64,000 bases of DNA, from contig CAZINX010000006.1 in assembly GCA_964540795.1 (NCBI GenBank), positions 107,031 through 171,030 on the forward strand, given 5' to 3'. The DNA is from Dichotomicrobium sp964540795. Its GTDB lineage: Bacteria; Pseudomonadota; Alphaproteobacteria; Rhizobiales; Rhodomicrobiaceae. How positions within the stretch are numbered: position 1 is the stretch's first letter; each line of letters begins with the position of its first letter. The notes below the pieces were generated by a model. The model saw only the letters and a list, made by a program, of their open reading frames with translations, searched no databases and was not told the origin of the DNA. The position numbers and the translations under genes are program-made. Shown here piece after piece: positions 1 through 9,063 of this stretch.

Positions 1-61
1 GCCTATGTCATCGGTGATTTATTGCAGACGATCGTGTAAAATCCGAAAAGAGGCGGCTGTT

Positions 62-1267
62 ATGACGGATGGTCCGTTAATGCTGTTCGACGACAAGAAT
101 TTCACGATCGGCATTGAAGAAGAATATCTGCTGGTCGATCCGGCGACGCGCGATCTGGTGGCCGACCCGCCCCCTGCGATGATGGAGGCCTGCCAGACGG
201 CGCTCAGCGGCGCGACGCTCGGGGAGGTCAGCCCGGAGTTTCTGCGCTCGCAGATCGAGATCGGCACGCGGGTCTGCGCCTCGATCCAGGAGGCGCGGGC
301 GACGCTGGCGGAAATCCGCGCGACGCTGGCCCGCATGGCCAATCAGCACGGTATGGCTCTGGTCGCCGCCTCGACGCATCCCTTCGCGCAGTGGAACCTG
401 CAGGCGCACACCGACCGCGACCGTTACAACACGCTTGCGGAGGACCTGCAGGTCGTCGTGCGCCGTTTGCTGATCTGCGGGATGCATGTGCATATCGGCA
501 TCGACGATGACGACACGCGCATCGACCTGCTGAATCAGGCCGTCTATTTCATGCCGCACCTGCTTGCGCTGTCCTCCTCCTCGCCGTTCTGGAAGGGGGA
601 GGTCACAGGGCTGAAATCCTATCGGCTGTCGGTATTCGACGAGTTGCCGCGCACCGGCCTGCCCGCGCAGTTCGACAGCTTCGGCGAGTATCAGCGCACG
701 GTCGATGTTCTCGTGCGGGCCGGGGTGATCGAGGACGCCACCAAAATCTGGTGGGACCTGCGGCCGTCGGCGAAGTTCCCGACGCTGGAAATGCGCGTGC
801 CGGACGTCTGCACGCTGATGGACGACGCCATCACCATTGCCGCGCTGTTCGCGTGCATCTGCCGGATGCTTTATCGCCTGCGCCGCGAGAACAAGCGGTG
901 GCGGGCCTACACAAATTTCCTGCTGACGGAAAACCGCTGGCGGGCGCAGCGCTACGGCATCGAAAAGGGCATGATCGACTTCGGCCGCGGCCAGATCATC
1001 GGCTTCAGCGAGTTGATGGACGAATTGCTTGTGCTGATCGGTGAGGATGCCGACGCGCTGGGAATGCGCGCGGAGGTCGAGAACGTGCACACGATCCTTG
1101 CGCGGGGCACCAGCGCGGATCGCCAGCTTGCGGTTTATCAGGCCGCGCTGGCCAGCGGCATGAGCGAGCGGGCTGCGCAGAACGCGGTGGTGGACCGGCT
1201 GATCGAGGAGACGGTGGCGGGCACTTCGGCAGCGCTCGGCCCCCGCGCCGCCGTAACGGCGGAGTAG
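62..1267 (+). CDS. carboxylate-amine ligase, YbdK/GCS2 family
   Basis: 401 residues, matching the usual length of the YbdK family of glutamate-cysteine-ligase-like ATP-grasp enzymes. The family signature GIEEEYLLVD lies at residues 17-26 and the metal/substrate motif GMHVHIGID near residue 140. These enzymes join an amino group to a carboxylate using ATP; E. coli YbdK has weak gamma-glutamylcysteine synthetase activity, but the physiological substrate is generally unknown. The ATG at 62 is preferred over an upstream in-frame ATG at 5 because the homologous part begins just after it and a GAGGCGG-like ribosome site lies about 8 nt upstream. It stands alone, convergent with the yceI-like gene. 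The family is clear; the true substrate cannot be told from sequence. Confidence 0.9.
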   Translation: MTDGPLMLFDDKNFTIGIEEEYLLVDPATRDLVADPPPAMMEACQTALSGATLGEVSPEFLRSQIEIGTRVCASIQEARATLAEIRATLARMANQHGMALVAASTHPFAQWNLQAHTDRDRYNTLAEDLQVVVRRLLICGMHVHIGIDDDDTRIDLLNQAVYFMPHLLALSSSSPFWKGEVTGLKSYRLSVFDELPRTGLPAQFDSFGEYQRTVDVLVRAGVIEDATKIWWDLRPSAKFPTLEMRVPDVCTLMDDAITIAALFACICRMLYRLRRENKRWRAYTNFLLTENRWRAQRYGIEKGMIDFGRGQIIGFSELMDELLVLIGEDADALGMRAEVENVHTILARGTSADRQLAVYQAALASGMSERAAQNAVVDRLIEETVAGTSAALGPRAAVTAE

Positions 1268-1298
1268 GCCGGGACGCGCGGCCCCGGCCGGAACGTTT

Positions 1299-1937
1299 CT
1301 AGCTCTCGGTTTCGTAGAAGAGTTCGGTGTTGATTTCGATCTCCACCCAGTCCGAGACGACCGGCGCGAAGCGGCCGAGATCGAAGTCGCTGCGCAGCAC
1401 GCGCCCCGTTGCGGTGAAGCCGGCGGCCTGGCGGCCCTTGTACTGATCGTTGAACGCCGCGAGGGGGTGCTCGCCGGAATAGTTGAGCTGAACGTCCAGG
1501 GTCACCGGCCTGGTGATCCCCTTGATCGTGAGATCGCCGGTCATGCGGCCGCTATCGGGGCCGGTGCGCACCACCTCGGTGGTCTCGAAGGTGATCTCCT
1601 GATGCTCCTCGACATGGAAGAAGTCGCTGCTGCGCAAATGATCGTCGAAATCGGCAACGCCGGAATCCACGCTGGCCGGGTCGATCGTGACCTCGACCGC
1701 GCTGTTCGACACGTCTTCCTCATCGAAGGTCACTGTGCCCGAATAGTCCGCAAACCGGAGCGACTGCTCGCTCAGACCCAGATGGTTCCAGGTAATGCGG
1801 ATCTGCGTGTGGTTCTTGTCAAACTGGTAGGTCTGCGGCTCGGCAAGCGCGTCCGTGCTCGGCAGCGCGAGGAGCGCGGCGCCGAACAGCCCGGCGAGGG
1901 CGAACGAACTGCCAGCCAGAAATCCTTTCCAAGCCAT
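1299..1937 (-). CDS. YceI family periplasmic protein
   Basis: 212 residues with a signal peptide (hydrophobic stretch about residues 7-25, likely cleavage after DALA near 32) followed by a YceI lipocalin-like domain: it opens with TYQFDKNHTQIRITWNHLG and carries the family pattern SVDSGVADFDDHLRSSDFF, GDLTIKGITRPVTLDV and RSDFDLG. YceI proteins bind isoprenoid-type lipids in a beta-barrel in the periplasm. An in-frame TTG lies directly before the ATG; the ATG at 1937 has GGGAG 6 nt upstream and is preferred. No neighbouring cytochrome b561, the common partner, is present. Identity of the family is firm, ligand unknown. Confidence 0.9.
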   Translation of the reverse strand: MAWKGFLAGSSFALAGLFGAALLALPSTDALAEPQTYQFDKNHTQIRITWNHLGLSEQSLRFADYSGTVTFDEEDVSNSAVEVTIDPASVDSGVADFDDHLRSSDFFHVEEHQEITFETTEVVRTGPDSGRMTGDLTIKGITRPVTLDVQLNYSGEHPLAAFNDQYKGRQAAGFTATGRVLRSDFDLGRFAPVVSDWVEIEINTELFYETES

Positions 1938-2085
1938 CAAAGTCTCCCTGTCTCAAATGATTTCGCCGGTTGGACCGGAATACCGCTCAAGGGCGACTGA
2001 TCGTCCTGCGTCATCCGGCCGTCGCTATGCAGGTATCCCGCGATTGCGGCGGATCAAGCGGGGCGCGGTCACGAAAATTTGACCT

Positions 2086-2844
2086 TCAGGCCAGATTCAG
2101 GCTCATCCCGCCATCGACCATCATGCCTTCGCCGGTGGTGTAGGCGGAGTCGTCGCTGGCGAAGAAAAGCGCGGCCTTCGCGACTTCCTCGGGCGTGCCG
2201 AAGCGGCGCATCGGCATCTGCGCGATGAGCGCCTTTGAGAGGTGCGGATTGTTGGTGTAGCGGTCCGTCAGGGTGGTCGGGATGAAGCCGGGGCAGAGGT
2301 AGTTAACGCGTATGTTGTAAGGCGCGAACTCCACGGCCAGGCTGCGGGATAGCCCGGCGATGGCGGCCTTCGCGGTTGAATAGGCCGAGAGCTGGCGCGC
2401 GTGCTGCGTCGCCATGATGGAGGACAGGTTGACGATCGCCGCGCCGTCGGCCGCCTTCAAAAGCGGAAAGGCCGCGCGCGTCACGCGCACCGTGCCCCAC
2501 AGATGCGGGTTCAGCACCCGCTCCCAGTCGGCGTCTTCCATGTGCCGGAAATCGGCGCGCAGCAGGTTGCCGGCGTTATTGACGAGGACGTGCAGCTTGC
2601 CATGCTCGCGCTCGATGTCTGCGAAGACATGCGCGATGGCGTCCGGGTCGGTCACATCCAGCTTGGCGTGCGACGCGCGGCCGCCTTCCGCCTGGATGGC
2701 CTCGGCCCCGGCCTGAACGCCCGCCTCATCGAGGTCGGTCAGGATCACATGCGCGCCCTCGGCGGCGAACAGCTTGCACATGGCAAAACCCAGCCCGCCG
2801 GCCGCGCCGGTCACAAGCGCGATACGCTCAGCAAGACGCCCCAC
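2086..2844 (-). CDS. SDR family NAD(P)-dependent oxidoreductase
   Basis: Classical short-chain dehydrogenase of 252 residues. The cofactor motif TGAAGGLG is at residues 12-19, NNAG occurs near residue 90 and the catalytic Tyr-x3-Lys (YSTAK) near residue 154, with the C-terminal PEEVAKAALFFASDDSAYTTGEGMMVDGG typical of the family split around the glycine-rich end. I place the start at the GTG at 2844 because AGGGGGAG lies 6 nt upstream of it; the longer reading from a TTG at 2862 would begin inside that ribosome site. Substrate is unknown; no operon partner. Confidence 0.85.
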   Translation of the reverse strand: MGRLAERIALVTGAAGGLGFAMCKLFAAEGAHVILTDLDEAGVQAGAEAIQAEGGRASHAKLDVTDPDAIAHVFADIEREHGKLHVLVNNAGNLLRADFRHMEDADWERVLNPHLWGTVRVTRAAFPLLKAADGAAIVNLSSIMATQHARQLSAYSTAKAAIAGLSRSLAVEFAPYNIRVNYLCPGFIPTTLTDRYTNNPHLSKALIAQMPMRRFGTPEEVAKAALFFASDDSAYTTGEGMMVDGGMSLNLA

Positions 2845-2928
2845 GGCAGTCTCCCCCTGCAATTGGTGCTACGGCAGCTCACCATGTCGCGGCCCGCGCG
2901 TTGAAGCAAGCGGGTTGCGCCCTCGTCC

Positions 2929-3381
2929 TCAGGCGCGTTCGTCCTTGGGCGACTCCATGACCACATAGGACGTGATTGAGGTAACTTGCGGCAGCGTGCC
3001 AAGGACATCGGTATGGAACACCTTGTAGGCCGCGAGGTCGGCGACTTCCACGCGCAGCAAATATTCGATAGCGCCCGTCACGTTATGGCACTCCAGCACT
3101 TCCGGGGCGGTGGCGATCGACCGCTCGAAGGCTTCCTGCGCGCCCTTGGAGTGATCGGACAGCCCCACCGCGACATAGGCGACGAAGCCGGTGCCCAAAA
3201 CGCTGCGGTCGAGCACCGCGCGGTATTTGCGGATCACGCCGCTGCGCTCCAGCTCCTGCACGCGGCGCAGGCAGGCGGAAGAGGACAGGCCCACGCGCCG
3301 GGCCAGTTCGGTGTTGCTGATGCGTCCGTCCCGAGTCAGTTCGCGCAATATTTTGTCGTCAATCGCGTCGATATTCGCCAT
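2929..3381 (-). CDS. Lrp/AsnC family transcriptional regulator
   Basis: 150 residues: N-terminal winged helix-turn-helix (about 5-60; IDDKILRELTRDGRISNTEL then SSSACLRRVQELERSGVI) and a C-terminal RAM/AsnC ligand-binding domain (VLECHNVTGAIEYLLRVEVAD). The gene is divergent from a LysE/RhtB exporter with 72 bp between them, the usual layout when the regulator senses an amino acid and induces its exporter. The AT-rich spacer holds TGTTGC at 3383-3388 and its complement GCAACA at 3430-3435, possible half-sites. The effector amino acid cannot be read from sequence. Confidence 0.93.
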   Translation of the reverse strand: MANIDAIDDKILRELTRDGRISNTELARRVGLSSSACLRRVQELERSGVIRKYRAVLDRSVLGTGFVAYVAVGLSDHSKGAQEAFERSIATAPEVLECHNVTGAIEYLLRVEVADLAAYKVFHTDVLGTLPQVTSITSYVVMESPKDERA

Positions 3382-3453
3382 TTGTTGCGAGAAACCTTTT
3401 TTCTGACCAAAGAAAGCAAGAAAGCTGCGGCAACATTCGCATATCGTTGAAGA

Positions 3454-4047
3454 ATGAGCCACGAAATTGTCATAGCCCTTGCAGCTTTTGCGTTTGTCTC
3501 GTCGATCACGCCGGGACCGAACAATCTCATGCTGATGGCGTCCGGCGCGAATTTCGGTTTGCGCCGCACCGTGCCGCACATGCTCGGCGTGGCCATCGGG
3601 TTTACCGTGATGATCGTGCTGGTAGGCGCGGGCCTGATGGAGCTGTTCGACGCCTATCCCGCGAGCTACACCGTGCTCAAGATCTTCAGCGTGGTTTATC
3701 TGCTCTATCTGGCGTGGAAGATCACGCTTGCCGCCGCGCCCGATGGCAAGGCCGGATCTGGCCGCCCGCTGACCTTCATCCAGGCGGCACTGTTCCAATG
3801 GGTGAACCCAAAGGCCTGGGCAATGGCGCTGACGGCGATCAGCGTCTATGCGCCCTCCAAAAGTCTCACCGGCGTCGCGCTGGTGGCGGCGGTGTTCGGG
3901 CTTATCAACCTGCCGTCGATCAGCTTCTGGACGGTGCTGGGCAAGCAGGCCCAGCGCGTGCTGACGAATCCGGCGCGCCGTCAGGCGTTCAACATCGTCA
4001 TGGCCGCGCTGCTGGTCGGCTCGCTTTATCCGGTGCTGGCCTGGTAG
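3454..4047 (+). CDS. LysE/RhtB family amino-acid exporter
   Basis: 197-residue membrane protein with about six hydrophobic segments. The hallmark SITPGPNNLMLMASGANFG is at residues 17-35 and FQWVNPKAWAMAL near 120, both diagnostic of the LysE superfamily (RhtB/threonine-homoserine type). It exports small amino acids or related metabolites across the inner membrane using the proton gradient. Divergent from the Lrp-type regulator, which very probably controls it. Its TAG stop directly abuts the stop codon of the convergent gor gene, leaving no spacer for a terminator between them. Confidence 0.92.
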   Translation: MSHEIVIALAAFAFVSSITPGPNNLMLMASGANFGLRRTVPHMLGVAIGFTVMIVLVGAGLMELFDAYPASYTVLKIFSVVYLLYLAWKITLAAAPDGKAGSGRPLTFIQAALFQWVNPKAWAMALTAISVYAPSKSLTGVALVAAVFGLINLPSISFWTVLGKQAQRVLTNPARRQAFNIVMAALLVGSLYPVLAW

Positions 4048-5430
4048 CTATTCGGCCGCCTGCGCGGTCCGCGGCTGCAACTTTTCGCGCATCGTCACGA
4101 GTTCTTCCGCCGCCGACGGGTGCAGCGCCATCGTCGCGTCGAAGTCCGCCTTGGTCGCGCCCATGCGCATGGGGATCGCCGCGATCTGCGCCATTTCCGC
4201 GGCGTCCGGCCCGAAGATGTGCACGCCCAGCACGCAGTCCGACTCCTGATCGACGATCAGCTTCATCACCATCTGCTCGTCGCGCCCGGAGAGCGTATGC
4301 TTCATCGGCTTGAACCGCGCCATATAGATGTCGATACCCGTCTCGCGCTCGCTTGCCTCCGCTTCGGTCAGCCCGACCGTGCCAATCTCCGGCTGCGAGA
4401 ACACGGCTGTGGGGATATAGCTGTGATCGACCTCCTGCGGGTTGTCCTTGAACGCCGTCTCGACGAAGCGCACGCCCTCGTCGATGGCCACCGGGGTCAG
4501 CGCAACGCGGTGCGTCACGTCACCGATGGCGTAGATGTACGGCACGGATGAGCGGGAATATTCGTCCACCACGACATACCCGTTCCAGCCGCGCTCAACG
4601 CCGAGTTCGGTGAGGCCCAGTCCTTCGGTGTTCGGGACGCGGCCGGTTGCGAACATCACAACGTCCGTCTCGATCGCGCCGCCGCCGCGCAAGCGAACCG
4701 ACAGCACGTCGCCCTCGCGCTCGATCTCGGCCAACTCGGTATGCGTGAGGATGTCGATGCCCTTGTGGCGCATATGGTCGGCGCAGGCGTTGCGCATGTC
4801 GTCATCGAAGCCGCGCAGGATCTGATCGGCGCGATAGGCGAGCTTAACGTCCGCGCCGAGGCCCGCGAAGATGCCGGCGAACTCAACCGCGATATAGCCG
4901 CCGCCGACGATCAGAACGCGCTTCGGCAACTCGGGCAGGTGGAAAGCCTCGTCCGACGTGATGCCGTGCTCCACGCCGGGGATGTCCGGCATCCAGGGCC
5001 GCCCGCCCGTTGCGATCAGGATGGTTTCGGCGGTGACTTCGCGGCCGTCGGCGCTCAGGCGGATGGTGTGCGGGCCAGCCAGGACGGCGCGGCTGTGGAA
5101 CAGCTCGACGCCCGCGCGCTCCAGATTGCGGGTATAGGCCGCGTTCAGCCGGTCGATCTCCTTGTCCTTGTTGGCGATCAGCGTCGCCCAGTCGAAGCGC
5201 GCGCCTTCCACCGTCCAGCCGAAGCCCGCCGCATCCTCGATCGCCTCGCCAAAATGGCTGGCGTAGACAAGCAGCTTCTTCGGCACGCAGCCGCGGATAA
5301 CGCATGTACCGCCAACGCGGTCCTGCTCGGCGATGGCCACGCGCTTGCCGAGCTGCGCCGTCAGCCGCGCCGCGCGCACTCCGCCGGAGCCCGCCCCGAT
5401 GACAAACAGATCGTAGTCGTAGTCGCTCAT
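4048..5430 (-). CDS. gor: glutathione-disulfide reductase
   Basis: 460-residue class I pyridine-nucleotide disulfide oxidoreductase. FAD motif VIGAGSGGVRAARL at 10-23; redox-active disulfide GGTCVIRGCVPKK with Cys43 and Cys48; NADPH-binding VGGGYIAVEFAGIFAGLG near 175; second FAD motif AIGDVT near 305; active-site His-Pro (HPSAAEE) near 438 at the dimer interface. The CVIRGCVPKK variant with no N-terminal extension is typical of bacterial glutathione reductases. It regenerates GSH at the expense of NADPH. Last gene of a gabD-rpiA-gor operon (10 bp after rpiA), which links it to pentose-phosphate NADPH supply. Confidence 0.95.
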   Translation of the reverse strand: MSDYDYDLFVIGAGSGGVRAARLTAQLGKRVAIAEQDRVGGTCVIRGCVPKKLLVYASHFGEAIEDAAGFGWTVEGARFDWATLIANKDKEIDRLNAAYTRNLERAGVELFHSRAVLAGPHTIRLSADGREVTAETILIATGGRPWMPDIPGVEHGITSDEAFHLPELPKRVLIVGGGYIAVEFAGIFAGLGADVKLAYRADQILRGFDDDMRNACADHMRHKGIDILTHTELAEIEREGDVLSVRLRGGGAIETDVVMFATGRVPNTEGLGLTELGVERGWNGYVVVDEYSRSSVPYIYAIGDVTHRVALTPVAIDEGVRFVETAFKDNPQEVDHSYIPTAVFSQPEIGTVGLTEAEASERETGIDIYMARFKPMKHTLSGRDEQMVMKLIVDQESDCVLGVHIFGPDAAEMAQIAAIPMRMGATKADFDATMALHPSAAEELVTMREKLQPRTAQAAE

Positions 5431-5440
5431 TCTTGCCCCG

Positions 5441-6145
5441 TTAGGTTTCCGCCGCCGGCTCCAGAACGCGCACGCCGTCAGCCCCGCCGATCAGCGCCGC
5501 ATCGGCCATGTCAATGAACATTCCGTGCTCGATCACGCCCGGGATCATGGTCAGCATGTCGCCCAGCAACGCCGGGTCCGGGATCGCGCCGAAATGGCAG
5601 TCCGCGATGTAGTGGCCGCCATCGGTGCGGAACGGGCCATCCGCGCCTTCGCGCAACCGCACCTCGCCATCGCAGCCTGCCTCGCGGCCAACCATGCCGA
5701 TCATCCGCAGGGTCGCCTGCGCGCCGAACGGTTCCACCTCGATGGGCAGCGCAAACGCGCCGAGGCCGCTGACCAGCTTGCTCTCATCCGCGATCACCAC
5801 GAAGCGCTGCGACGCCATCGCCACGATCTTCTCGCGCAAGAGCGCGCCGCCGCCGCCCTTGATGAGGCTGAGCGACGGGTCGATCTCGTCGGCTCCGTCG
5901 ATGGTCAGGTCCAGTTCGCCGGTGCTGTCGAGGGTTGCGAGCGGGATGCCGGCGGCCTGCGCCTGCTCTCCGGTCGCGATCGAAGTCGGCACGCACTGGA
6001 TCTCAAGCCCCTCGCGCACCCGCGCTCCGAGCATGTCGATGAAGGCCGCCGCGGTGGAGCCGGTGCCCAGCCCGACCTTCATGCCAGGCTCCACCAGCTC
6101 GAGCGCGGCTTCGGCGGCCCGTTGCTTATGGCCAGCGGCGCTCAC
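5441..6145 (-). CDS. rpiA: ribose-5-phosphate isomerase A
   Basis: 234 residues, normal for RpiA. Phosphate-binding GLGTGSTAAAFID at 25-37, TIDGADEIDP near 81 and KGGGGALLREKIVA near 95 are the conserved catalytic segments (Asp and Glu of DGADE, Lys of KGGGG). It interconverts ribose-5-phosphate and ribulose-5-phosphate in the non-oxidative pentose phosphate pathway. The start is a GTG whose last bases overlap the gabD stop (GTGA), indicating translational coupling; gor follows after 10 bp. Confidence 0.95.
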   Translation of the reverse strand: MSAAGHKQRAAEAALELVEPGMKVGLGTGSTAAAFIDMLGARVREGLEIQCVPTSIATGEQAQAAGIPLATLDSTGELDLTIDGADEIDPSLSLIKGGGGALLREKIVAMASQRFVVIADESKLVSGLGAFALPIEVEPFGAQATLRMIGMVGREAGCDGEVRLREGADGPFRTDGGHYIADCHFGAIPDPALLGDMLTMIPGVIEHGMFIDMADAALIGGADGVRVLEPAAET

Positions 6146-7599
6146 CGGCCAAGCCCCGACATCATGATGTATTTCATCTCGACGAATTCCTCGATGCCGT
6201 GATGAGAGCCTTCGCGGCCGAGGCCGGACTCTTTCACACCGCCGAACGGCGCCAGCTCGGTCGAGATCACGCCTTCGTTGACGCCGACCATGCCGAATTC
6301 CAGCCCTTCCGACACGCGCCAGGCGCGGCCCAGATCCTTCGTGTAGAAATAGGCGGCGAGGCCCGAAGGCGTGTCGTTCGCCGTGGCGATGGCTTCTTCC
6401 TCGCTGTGGAAGCGGAACAGCGGCGCGACCGGACCGAAGGTCTCCTCGTTCGCCAGACGCATGTCGCTGGTCACCTCAGTCAGGATCGTCGGCTCATAGA
6501 AGGTCCGGCCCAGTGCATGGCGCTTGCCGCCGGTGAGAATCTTCGCGCCCTTCTCGACCGCGTCGGCCACATGCGCCTCGACCTTTTGCAGCGCCTGCTC
6601 ATTGATGAGCGGGCCTTGCATCACCTCGGCTTCGGTGGCGCGGCCCACCTTCATCTCGCGGACCTTCTCCGCCAGCTTCGCCGCGAAGGCGTCGTAGACG
6701 CCGTCCTGCACCAGGATGCGGTTGGCGCACACGCAAGTCTGACCGGTATTGCGGTATTTCGAGGCCATGGCGCCGGCGACCGCACGGTCGAGATCTGCGT
6801 CGTCGAAAACGATGAACGGCGCGTTGCCGCCCAGCTCAAGCGCGACCTTCTTCACCGTACCCGCGGCCTGTTCCATCAGCAGCTTGCCCACTCGGGTCGA
6901 GCCAGTGAAGCCGATCAGGCGCACCAGCGGGTTCGAGGTCATTTCGGAGCCAATCGCGGCTGCGCCCTCCGCATCGCTCGTCACCATGTTGAGCACGCCA
7001 GCGGGAACGCCGGCCTCCTCTGCAAGCTGCATAAGCGCCAGCGCCGTCAGCGGCGTGTCCGGCGCGGGCTTGCAGACTACGGTGTTACCGGTTGCGAGCG
7101 CAGGGGCGACCTTTCGCGTGATCATTGCCAGCGGGAAGTTCCACGGCGTGATCGCCGCGACCACACCCATCGGCTGCTTGATGACGAGGATGCGGGCATC
7201 GGGGCGCGGTGTCGGGATGGTTTCGCCATAGACGCGCTTTGCCTCTTCGGCGAAGAACTCGATGAAGGAGGCGCCATAGGCCACCTCGCCGCGCGCCTCG
7301 GCCAGCGGCTTGCCCTGTTCCGCGCTCATCAGATGCGCGAGTTCCTCCGCGTGCGCCTGCACGAGGTCGAACCAGCGGCGCAGGATCTGGCTGCGCTCCC
7401 TGGCCAGCTGGCCCGCCCAGGCCGGGAACGCGGCATGGGCCGCGTCGATGGCCGCCGAGGTCTCCGCCGCGCCGAAATTCGGCACGCGCGCCAGCTCTTC
7501 GCCGGTCGCCGGGTCGGTAACGGGCACGCTGGGCTGGCCGGTCCACTCGCCGTTCACGTAACATTGCTGGCGCACCAGGCTCTGCGCGATCTGATCCAT
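6142..7599 (-). CDS. gabD: NAD(P)-dependent succinate-semialdehyde dehydrogenase
   Basis: 485-residue aldehyde dehydrogenase. ITPWNFPLAMITRKVAPALA near 150, FTGSTRVGK near 230, catalytic Glu in ELGGNAPFIVFDDAD near 254 and nucleophile Cys in GQTCVCANR near 288; the C-terminal GVNEGVISTELAPFGGVKES is characteristic of the SSADH I subfamily. It oxidises succinate semialdehyde to succinate (GABA shunt), though related glutarate-semialdehyde activity is possible. Strong AGGAGG ribosome site. First gene of gabD-rpiA-gor; no gabT is adjacent. Confidence 0.92.
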   Translation of the reverse strand: MDQIAQSLVRQQCYVNGEWTGQPSVPVTDPATGEELARVPNFGAAETSAAIDAAHAAFPAWAGQLARERSQILRRWFDLVQAHAEELAHLMSAEQGKPLAEARGEVAYGASFIEFFAEEAKRVYGETIPTPRPDARILVIKQPMGVVAAITPWNFPLAMITRKVAPALATGNTVVCKPAPDTPLTALALMQLAEEAGVPAGVLNMVTSDAEGAAAIGSEMTSNPLVRLIGFTGSTRVGKLLMEQAAGTVKKVALELGGNAPFIVFDDADLDRAVAGAMASKYRNTGQTCVCANRILVQDGVYDAFAAKLAEKVREMKVGRATEAEVMQGPLINEQALQKVEAHVADAVEKGAKILTGGKRHALGRTFYEPTILTEVTSDMRLANEETFGPVAPLFRFHSEEEAIATANDTPSGLAAYFYTKDLGRAWRVSEGLEFGMVGVNEGVISTELAPFGGVKESGLGREGSHHGIEEFVEMKYIMMSGLGR

Positions 7600-7740
7600 G
7601 TCGTCCTCCTGTCGTTAAATCGAGGTCGGCCCGGCCATGCCGGTTGCGTGGCTGGCGGGCATGTTTATGTTCAAGCTGCCGGGCAAAACTTTCGTGTCAC
7701 CCTAACCCAGGAGCCGCGCAGGGCGCGCGTCATTTCGCCA

Positions 7741-8451
7741 ATGGATATTCATCCCAGCATAAGCGGCCTCGCCGGCGCGACGGTTGTTTTCGATCTCGAC
7801 GGGACCATGATCCACACCGCGCCCGATCTGGTGCGCGCGACGAACCATGTCATGGCCCAGTCCGGTTTGCCGCCCGCCCCCGCGGAGATCATTACGCCCG
7901 CTGTCGGCGGCGGGGCCCGGGCGATGATCGTGGCGGCGCTCCATTCGGCGGGGCAGGCGCCCGATGAAGCGGATATGGAGCCGCTGCTCGATACCTTCAC
8001 GCAGTTTTACATGGCCAATATCGCAGAGGAAAGCCATCCGTTCCCCGGCCTGATCGACGCGCTGGATTTTTTTGCCGCCGCGCGGGTGTTCCTGGGCGTT
8101 TGCACGAACAAGCGGCAGGCGAACGCAACGCTGCTGCTGCACACGCTTCAGCTTGACGGCTATTTCGGCGCGATCGTCGGGGCGGACGTGCTGACGGTGC
8201 GCAAGCCGCACCCGGATCACCTGATCGAGACGGTCAAGCGCGCCGGCGGCGACCCGGCATTGGCGGTGATGGTCGGCGACAGCCGGCCTGATATCGAAGC
8301 CGCGCGCGCCGCGGGCATTCCGGCGATCGCGGTGCCGCATGGTTATTCGCCCGAGCCGGTGGAGAGCCTCGCGCCGGACCGGATCGTCGCCGATCTCGCC
8401 GAACTGCCCGAGGCGGTGATGGCGCTGCTGGGCGAGGTCGGCGCGCGGTAG
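7741..8451 (+). CDS. HAD-superfamily phosphatase, phosphoglycolate phosphatase-like
   Basis: 236 residues, HAD subfamily IA. Nucleophile and acid in VFDLDGTMIHTAPDL (Asp18, Asp20), motif II CTNKR near 121, motif III Lys in VRKPHPDHL near 155 and motif IV VGDSRPDIEAARAAGI near 177. The wording of all four motifs is that of Gph, which clears 2-phosphoglycolate from DNA repair or from oxygenase reactions. HAD specificity is hard to assign, so the gene symbol is withheld. It is divergent from gabD and followed by tRNA-Val. Confidence 0.85.
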   Translation: MDIHPSISGLAGATVVFDLDGTMIHTAPDLVRATNHVMAQSGLPPAPAEIITPAVGGGARAMIVAALHSAGQAPDEADMEPLLDTFTQFYMANIAEESHPFPGLIDALDFFAAARVFLGVCTNKRQANATLLLHTLQLDGYFGAIVGADVLTVRKPHPDHLIETVKRAGGDPALAVMVGDSRPDIEAARAAGIPAIAVPHGYSPEPVESLAPDRIVADLAELPEAVMALLGEVGAR

Positions 8452-8542
8452 AGGGCGGCAAGCGGGCGTGAAAGGCTTGACCGCACGCGCCGCGGCGCAC
8501 TAGATAGCGGCAATGCGGCGAATACGCTGCCTCACGCCTTGC

Positions 8543-8617
8543 GGGCGCGTAGCTCAGCGGGAGAGCGTTCCGTTCACACCGGAAAGGTCACTGGTTCAAT
8601 CCCAGTCGCGCCCACCA
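8543..8617 (+). tRNA. tRNA-Val (CAC)
   Basis: Full cloverleaf: acceptor GGGCGCG/CGCGCCC, D-stem GCTC/GAGC, anticodon stem TTCCG/CGGAA with loop TTCACAC (anticodon CAC), T-stem ACTGG/CCAGT with loop TTCAATC, and an encoded CCA end. It reads GUG valine codons. Confidence 0.97.
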
Positions 8618-8732
8618 CTCAAGCCCCTGTTTCTCCCCAAGTTTCTGAATCACGACTGCAACGCGCTCCGCAAGAGATTGCAAGCCGAGCTTCTCGAAGG
8701 CGTCGCGCGAATGCGGACTCGCCGTGTGGCCC

Positions 8733-8774
8733 CTGAAAAAAGCAAAGGACCTCGGCGGGTGTCCGCGAGGTCCT
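8733..8774 (-). terminator. intrinsic terminator, minus strand
   Basis: Perfect 9-bp arms AGGACCTCG (8746-8754) and CGAGGTCCT (8766-8774), followed on the minus strand by TTTGCTTTTTTC. There is no T-tract on the plus strand, so it does not serve tRNA-Val. Confidence 0.65.
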
Positions 8775-9030
8775 CGTCTGGGGGCGTTTATGCTGGCTGG
8801 GCGGCGGACTGCGCTCTACGCGGCCATGCCGCATACGGGTGCTTCACTCTTCGCTGCGACCCGCTCTTCATTGGCGCGAACGCGCCGCCTCACCGGCTGT
8901 CTGATCTTCATCAGTTGTCACGGGCCGCATTTGCAGTAACTGACTGCTAACGCAAATGGCTGCGCCCGTCATTTCGAGATTTTGTTGTCGGAAATGCGCC
9001 CTCCAGCGCGCAGAGAAGGCAACGCAACTG

Positions 9031-9063
9031 TCAGGCAGCCTTATAACCCTTGGGTGGAGTCAT
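9031..9063 (-). CDS. possible 10-residue peptide MTPPKGYKAA
   Basis: A ten-codon ORF opened by ATG and preceded 9 nt upstream by GGAGGT, a perfect Shine-Dalgarno core and one of the best in the window. It sits about 25 nt after the predicted transcription start. It may be a leader peptide or a tiny protein. Without homologues or expression data this is only a candidate, supported mainly by the ribosome site. Confidence 0.35.
   Translation of the reverse strand: MTPPKGYKAA

Noticed and set aside
8788..8871. 27-codon minus-strand ORF before the terminator
   Set aside because: Overlaps a previous tiny ORF by ATGA but lacks a ribosome site; kept only as part of the RNA candidate.
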